A stretch of 9,961 bases of DNA. Source: Candidatus Woesearchaeota archaeon. Lineage in GTDB: Archaea > Nanobdellota > Nanobdellia > Woesearchaeales > GW2011-AR4. The first letter of the stretch is position 1. Every line of letters begins with the position of its first letter. This document shows positions 6,856 to 9,961 of the stretch, piece after piece. Under the pieces are notes generated by a model that saw only the letters and a list, made by a program, of their open reading frames with translations, searched no databases and was not told the origin of the DNA. The translations under genes were made by a program, and so were the position numbers. The stretch covers positions 1 to 9,961 of the forward strand of contig JACPMT010000014.1 in NCBI GenBank assembly GCA_016185815.1, written 5' to 3'.

Positions 6856-7284
6856 ATGCAAAGCTGGGTCTTTTACGGGATTGTTGCGGCAATTTGCTTT
6901 GGAATTAACACAATACTTTACAAGATTGCCTCGCAAAGGGGAAATTTTTCTCCTGCATTCGGAAGTTTAGTTTTTGGAATCGGGATTTTGATTGCTTTTC
7001 TTGTTTATTTTTTTGCAAAGCCTAGCCTGCAGTTTGAGTGGAAATCAACAACGCTCGCAATTGCTGCAGGGATAATTTGGGCAATAGGGTTTCTTGCGAT
7101 TGCGATTGCAATATCCCAAAAGGGGGAAGTTGCGAGATTAGCCCCATTGTACAATGCAAATACCATAATTGCAGTCATTCTTGGAATAATATTGCTAAAG
7201 GAGGTTCCTGACATGTCGCAGATGATAAGGGTTATAATCGGGGCTGTCATGATTATTGCAGGCGCTGTTTTGGTCAGCATATAA
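6856..7284 (+). CDS. Half-size EamA/DMT-superfamily membrane transporter
   Basis: This 142-residue integral membrane protein has one EamA repeat of five predicted helices: about 4-22, 34-54, 66-87, 95-114 and 121-142. The ending LAPLYNANTIIAVILG, LLKEVP and the final helix IIGAVMIIAGAVLVSI are typical of EamA proteins. Full-length members have ten helices; half-size forms are expected to act as dimers. DMT transporters export or import small metabolites, drugs or sugars, and the substrate cannot be read from sequence. I chose ATG 6856 because it lies one base after the transketolase TAA, so translation is coupled; the in-frame TTG at 6835 would overlap the transketolase end and add an unneeded charged tail. 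Co-translation with transketolase makes a sugar-related substrate possible but unproven. Confidence 0.85.
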   Translation: MQSWVFYGIVAAICFGINTILYKIASQRGNFSPAFGSLVFGIGILIAFLVYFFAKPSLQFEWKSTTLAIAAGIIWAIGFLAIAIAISQKGEVARLAPLYNANTIIAVILGIILLKEVPDMSQMIRVIIGAVMIIAGAVLVSI

Positions 7285-7308
7285 CCAAAGGAAAAGATTA
7301 AAAAGATA

Positions 7309-7341
7309 GATAAATATTAATAATCAATCTATTTTTCTTTT
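7309..7341 (+). promoter_or_regulatory. Leaderless promoter of the split nuclease, overlapping a T-rich terminator
   Basis: GATAAATATTAA (7309-7320) is a TATA-like box about 30 bases before ATG 7345, and no ribosome site precedes that ATG, so a leaderless transcript is likely. TTTTTCTTTT (7332-7341) is a U-rich stop signal for the upstream transketolase-EamA unit. Promoter and terminator share the 60-base gap. Confidence 0.5.
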
Positions 7342-7344
7342 ATT

Positions 7345-7569
7345 ATGAAAACAATTAAATCAAGCGAGATAGCATCCTATCTTTTTTGTTCTGTTTGCTG
7401 GTGGACTGAAAGGATGAATGGCGTTAAAATAACAAAAGCAATAAGTAAGGGAGAAAAATACCATAACCTTATCGCAGAAAATCAATCAAAAGCTCGATTT
7501 CTTTATGTTTGTATGATAATTATGATAGTTGTTGTTATAACTCTTATAGTATACAGGTTTTTAGGATGA
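7345..7569 (+). CDS. Cas4/RecB-like PD-(D/E)XK nuclease, N-terminal half with C-terminal membrane helix
   Basis: This 74-residue protein carries only the front part of a Cas4/RecB-type nuclease. Residues 6-26 read SSEIASYLFCSVCWWTERMNG, the family's entry helix with Cys15 and Cys18 where Cas4 holds an Fe-S cysteine, followed by the helix ISKGEKYHNLI with the conserved GxxxH (Gly36, His40). Residues 52-72 are one hydrophobic helix (VCMIIMIVVVITLIVY); positive charge (SKAR) before it predicts the nuclease part inside the cell. It lacks the Asp, the ExK pair and QxxxY, all of which are in the next gene. Its TGA overlaps the next ATG (ATGA), so both halves are made together. Whether this is a true two-subunit enzyme or a frameshifted single gene is open; the break falls exactly in the loop between two membrane helices, which favours a tolerated split. 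Confidence 0.7.
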   Translation: MKTIKSSEIASYLFCSVCWWTERMNGVKITKAISKGEKYHNLIAENQSKARFLYVCMIIMIVVVITLIVYRFLG

Positions 7570-8078
7570 ACCGCCTAGATATAATGATTATAGTAGTGAG
7601 TATTATTTTACTAATTTTGTTTGTTTTATTAAAATCAACAAAAGTTCCAACACAGGTTTATAAAAGTAAAGCAGTTTATTCAGACCATAAGGAAAAACCT
7701 ATAGAGGCACTATTTTCACCCAAATATGGGTTGGTAGGAAAGCCTGATTTTATATTACACACAAAAGATGGCTTATTGCCATTAGAGATAAAACACTCAA
7801 ATAGACCTAATCAACCATATTTTTCTCACGTAATGCAGCTAGTTTCTTATTGTCTATTAATAGAAGAGGTAAAAGGCATCAAACCACAATATGGTTTTAT
7901 ACAATACAAGGGGGGGCGACCTTTTTCTATACCTTATACCGAAAAAATGAAGTCATTTTTAATAAAAACTATGCAAGAAATGAGGGGTTATATTAATTCA
8001 GGTGAATGTCCAAAGCCGACTAAAATGTATAAATGTGAAAGGTGTAGAAATAGAGAAAACAAAGGACAAATCTTATAA
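7566..8078 (+). CDS. Cas4/RecB-like PD-(D/E)XK nuclease, catalytic half with N-terminal membrane helix
   Basis: This 170-residue protein has a single membrane helix at about 6-22 (IMIIVVSIILLILFVLL) followed by a positively charged stretch, predicting the rest inside the cell. The nuclease core follows: VGKPDF (Asp61), LEIKHS (Glu74, Lys76), QLVSY (Gln91, Tyr95), and a C-terminal CPKPTKMYKCERC with Cys148, Cys157 and Cys160. These fit the PD-(D/E)XK nucleases of the Cas4/AddB/RecB group, which cut DNA ends and often bind an Fe-S cluster. The motif I GxxxH and the N-terminal cysteines lie in the preceding gene, so neither half alone has a full site. I chose ATG 7566 for the ATGA overlap; the frame is open to 7509 but codes nothing convincing there. 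The usual third C-terminal cysteine is not in place. No CRISPR array or cas1/cas2 is present here. Confidence 0.75.
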   Translation: MNRLDIMIIVVSIILLILFVLLKSTKVPTQVYKSKAVYSDHKEKPIEALFSPKYGLVGKPDFILHTKDGLLPLEIKHSNRPNQPYFSHVMQLVSYCLLIEEVKGIKPQYGFIQYKGGRPFSIPYTEKMKSFLIKTMQEMRGYINSGECPKPTKMYKCERCRNRENKGQIL

Positions 8079-8142
8079 AGAAGAATTACTATCTAAAGTT
8101 AGAGATAATATCAGAAATGAGGAATTAGCAAAGGTGAAATAA
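8035..8142 (+). CDS. Possible small ORF or frameshifted tail of the nuclease
   Basis: In the frame one base behind the nuclease, a GTG at 8035 opens 35 codons to TAA 8140, giving a charged helical sequence that includes KSYKEELLSKVRDNIRNEEL. It overlaps the nuclease end by 44 bases and stops two bases before the transaldolase ATG. The region 8079-8142 reads like coding sequence and has no other explanation, so it may be a lost C-terminal extension of the nuclease or a very small gene. No ribosome site supports the GTG. Confidence 0.25.
   Translation: MKGVEIEKTKDKSYKEELLSKVRDNIRNEELAKVK
8133..8137 (+). promoter_or_regulatory. Shine-Dalgarno site of transaldolase
   Basis: GGTGA lies six bases before ATG 8144, a canonical archaeal site and spacing. 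No TATA-like box is positioned to start a transcript between the nuclease and this gene, so transaldolase is probably read from the nuclease promoter or farther upstream. Confidence 0.7.
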
Positions 8143-8143
8143 A

Positions 8144-8794
8144 ATGGAGTTATTCCTTGACACGGCATCAGCCCAAGAGATCAAAAAGGGTGTGGAATCT
8201 GGCCTCATTACAGGGGTAACTACAAACCCTACTTTAATCATGAAAGAAGGTCGTGATTATAACGAAGCACTAAAAGAAATCTGCTCGATAATAAAAGGTC
8301 CAGTAAGCGCTGAAACCGTTTCGCTTGATGCAGACGGCATGGTAAAGGAAGGCATTGCTTTTTCCAAGATTGCCAAAAACATTGTTGTAAAAGTTCCTAT
8401 GACAGTAGAAGGAATGAAAGCGTGCCAGAGACTGACAAAACAAGGCATAAAGGTTAATGTTACACTTGTCTTTTCCGCCAACCAGGCTTTGCTTGCTGCA
8501 AAATCAGGCGCTTATTTTGTAAGCCCTTTTGTTGGCAGGCTTGATGACATTGGAAAAATTGGGATGGATGTTGTCAGGGAGATAAAGCAGGTCTATGGCA
8601 ACTACAAATTTACAACAAAAATACTAGTTGCTTCTGTAAGGAACCCTATCCACGTTTTGGATGCAGCAAAGATAGGGGCTGATATTGCAACAGTTCCTTA
8701 TTCTGTCTTTGAGCAACTTTTTAAGCACACTTTGACTGATGCGGGCATTAAGAAATTCCTTGAAGACTGGGAGAAAGTGCCGAAGAGAAAGTGA
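8144..8794 (+). CDS. tal: Transaldolase, short TalC/MipB type
   Basis: Transaldolase moves a dihydroxyacetone unit from sedoheptulose 7-phosphate to glyceraldehyde 3-phosphate in the non-oxidative pentose phosphate pathway, through a Schiff base on lysine. This is the short (216-residue) archaeal/bacterial form related to fructose-6-phosphate aldolase. It shows FLDTA (Asp6), GVTTNPTL (24-31), IVVKVPMT with Schiff-base Lys83, NVTLVFSANQALLAAKSGA and VSPFVGRLDD with Arg132. Two positions separate the related enzymes: this has Glu57 (SAETV) where E. coli FSA has Gln59, and Phe129 (SPFVGR) where FSA has Tyr131. Both favour true transaldolase over the aldolase. It completes the pathway with the transketolase pair upstream, although the split nuclease lies between them. 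Confidence 0.95.
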   Translation: MELFLDTASAQEIKKGVESGLITGVTTNPTLIMKEGRDYNEALKEICSIIKGPVSAETVSLDADGMVKEGIAFSKIAKNIVVKVPMTVEGMKACQRLTKQGIKVNVTLVFSANQALLAAKSGAYFVSPFVGRLDDIGKIGMDVVREIKQVYGNYKFTTKILVASVRNPIHVLDAAKIGADIATVPYSVFEQLFKHTLTDAGIKKFLEDWEKVPKRK

Positions 8795-8814
8795 AATGAC
8801 ATTATTAGGTTTTT

Positions 8815-9528
8815 ATGTTATATATGATCGACACAAAAAAGTTTATTCCAGAACAAATAAAAAAGAAATGGTTTTGGATTTATATTATAGTAGTAGCTAT
8901 TAGTATATTTGTATTAAAAACAGAATTAACTCCGCCATTTAAAATTATCTCGTTATTCTTACTAATTATTTTCCAATTTATCTATAATAAAAAAGTGAAC
9001 TATGAGGCAGGAATAAATACAATTAATTGGATTCTTTTTGTAAATTTAATACTTATTTCATTAGCATATCTATTTGCTTCATTTAAAGATTATAATTTAG
9101 CATCTATTATGTTGTTATTGATGATTGTGGTAGTTCTTATTGCAACTACTTCTTCATATATAATTTATTTATGGAAAATCAAGGATTCAAAAATTAAAAA
9201 ACCTATAATAAAAGTTATTATTATAATTATTTTATATTTGGCTCTTGCAATTAATACGATAATTCTATTCAGTTTCTTTTTTACTGTAGTAGGATCTTTT
9301 CAAGGTAATGAAATATTGTATTCTAATAATACAAAAGTAATTGGATTAGACAATATAATATTTTACAGTGGGACTATTTTTTATACGTCAGTTTTTGGTA
9401 ATATGATTCCAAATGGTTTATCACAATGGATTACATTATTCGAGTATTCAGTTAGTTATATTATCCACATAATTCTATTGGGAATTATTGTATCTTCCTT
9501 TATTACAAATTCTGATAGAAATAAATGA
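8815..9528 (+). CDS. Multi-pass membrane protein with potassium-channel-like pore segment
   Basis: This 237-residue, extremely A/T-rich gene encodes a membrane protein with hydrophobic segments at about 19-36, 42-57, 68-90, 95-120, 131-159 and 207-231. Before the last helix, residues 180-199 form a short helix and turn: IIFYSGTIFYTSVFGNMIP. This has the layout of an ion-channel pore loop (pore helix, then TxxxG and a Pro four residues on), followed by a helix with Glu210 as in two-helix potassium-channel families. The filter reads TSVFG where canonical channels have TVGYG, so selectivity may differ or be lost. The start is ATG 8815, with a weak AGGT four bases upstream; ATG 8824 is possible. 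I do not recognise the N-terminal helices. The channel assignment is inference from the pore pattern. Confidence 0.5.
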   Translation: MLYMIDTKKFIPEQIKKKWFWIYIIVVAISIFVLKTELTPPFKIISLFLLIIFQFIYNKKVNYEAGINTINWILFVNLILISLAYLFASFKDYNLASIMLLLMIVVVLIATTSSYIIYLWKIKDSKIKKPIIKVIIIIILYLALAINTIILFSFFFTVVGSFQGNEILYSNNTKVIGLDNIIFYSGTIFYTSVFGNMIPNGLSQWITLFEYSVSYIIHIILLGIIVSSFITNSDRNK

Positions 9529-9562
9529 TTTGAACCTAGGAGATTATCATTCAACCAAAGCC

Positions 9563-9570
9563 TTTTTATA
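9563..9570 (+). promoter_or_regulatory. TATA box of the DRG-type GTPase gene, probably leaderless
   Basis: TTTTTATA is about 27 bases before ATG 9593, which puts the transcription start at the ATG, and no ribosome site precedes it. The T-rich stretch 9561-9592 may also end transcription of the membrane protein gene. A weak AATGAT/ATCATT inverted pair (9524-9529/9546-9551) lies just upstream. Confidence 0.6.
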
Positions 9571-9592
9571 CCATTTTCTTTATCTTTGATTT

Positions 9593-9961
9593 ATGGCGCA
9601 GCAGTACAACATAAAGGATGTAAAAAAGCATGAATCGTCTTACGACAGGAAAGTAAAGGAGCTTGAGGAAGAGCTTTCAACTACAAAGTACAACAAGAGA
9701 ACCCAGGGACATATCGGATTAGTAAAGGCAAAATTAGCAAGGATAAAGGAGGAATACCAGAAAAAAGCAGCTTCAAAGGGAAAAGGAGAGGGCTTCTCTG
9801 TCAGAAGAAGCGGGGATGCAACTGCCATTATTGTCGGATTTCCAAGCGTAGGAAAATCAACCTTGCTGAATGCAATTACAAATGCAAACTCTCCAGTAGG
9901 CGCATATGCATTCACAACATTGACGTGCATTCCTGGGCTGTTAGAATATAATCATGCAAAA
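9593..9961 (+). CDS. DRG/Rbg-family GTPase, 3'-truncated
   Basis: This is the first 123 codons of a cytoplasmic GTPase of the developmentally regulated GTP-binding (DRG) group within the Obg-related TRAFAC proteins, linked by family knowledge to ribosomes and translation. Residues 15-65 form the charged helical N-terminal region typical of DRG (YDRKVKELEEELSTTKYNK, then KRTQGHIGLVKAKLARIKEEY). Next come FSVRRSGDATA, the P-loop GFPSVGKST (82-90) and the G2/switch I motif AFTTLT (106-111), followed by PGLLEYN. The gene leaves the window here; full-length archaeal members have about 360-370 residues with a C-terminal TGS domain. The start is the first ATG of the frame and fits the TATA spacing. 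The frame has no stop before the window end. Confidence 0.93.
   Translation, partial: MAQQYNIKDVKKHESSYDRKVKELEEELSTTKYNKRTQGHIGLVKAKLARIKEEYQKKAASKGKGEGFSVRRSGDATAIIVGFPSVGKSTLLNAITNANSPVGAYAFTTLTCIPGLLEYNHAK

Noticed and set aside
7552..7569. Programmed -1 frameshift joining the two nuclease halves
   Set aside because: The sequence before the overlap reads AGG TTT TTA GGA TGA. A -1 slip would re-pair TTT with GTT and TTA with TTT, so it is not a proper slippery heptamer, and the ATGA overlap explains coupled translation more simply.
7345..8078. CRISPR-Cas locus suggested by the Cas4-like motifs
   Set aside because: There is no repeat-spacer array, cas1 or cas2 in the window, and membrane-anchored Cas4-like proteins occur outside CRISPR loci.
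9527..9536. tRNA T-arm remnant on the minus strand (GGTTCAAATC)
   Set aside because: The ten bases match the T-loop consensus, but the flanking bases do not form the T-stem (only the closing G-C pair fits), and no acceptor or anticodon arm is visible.
9640..9930. 96-codon ORF on the minus strand near the right end
   Set aside because: It is the antisense shadow of the DRG GTPase, whose frame has clear P-loop and G2 motifs.

Overview
The window looks archaeal and most resembles a small-genome lineage of the DPANN type; that placement is inference. The signs are the C-terminal half of pelota (archaeal/eukaryotic Dom34), a TrmB-family regulator, a transketolase split into two genes, a short TalC/MipB-type transaldolase, and the start of a DRG/Rbg-family GTPase. 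Both start modes are present: some genes have GGTG-type Shine-Dalgarno sites, others have an A/T-rich TATA-like box about 25-30 bases before the ATG and no ribosome site (probable leaderless transcripts). Every gene recognised is on the + strand.

Layout. 1-558: 3' end of pelota. 570-1799: a hypothetical protein with an internal Tat-like segment and motifs resembling the TraB/ChaN/EreA group. 1835-3784: AMP-forming acetyl-CoA synthetase. 3785-3948: an intergenic region with a long imperfect inverted repeat, a TATA-like box and a hairpin over the ribosome site. 3949-4767: TrmB-like regulator, followed by a T-rich terminator. 4857-5702 and 5913-6854: transketolase N- and C-terminal subunits, separated by 210 bases rich in inverted repeats. 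6856-7284: a half-size EamA transporter, tightly coupled to the second transketolase gene. 7345-8078: two genes overlapping by ATGA that together encode one Cas4/RecB-like PD-(D/E)XK nuclease, each half carrying one membrane helix. 8144-8794: transaldolase. 8815-9528: a very A/T-rich membrane protein with a potassium-channel-like pore region. 9593-9961: start of a DRG-type GTPase, cut by the window end.

The metabolic core is acetate activation plus the non-oxidative pentose phosphate pathway (both transketolase halves and transaldolase), with a TrmB-type regulator between them; family knowledge links such regulators to sugar metabolism, but its targets here are not shown. The accessory material lies in three places: the Tat-like hypothetical gene, the split membrane-tethered nuclease inserted between transketolase and transaldolase, and the channel-like protein. 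The split nuclease is the most unusual item: its catalytic motifs are divided between two polypeptides, and both halves are predicted to be held at the membrane with the nuclease parts in the cytoplasm.
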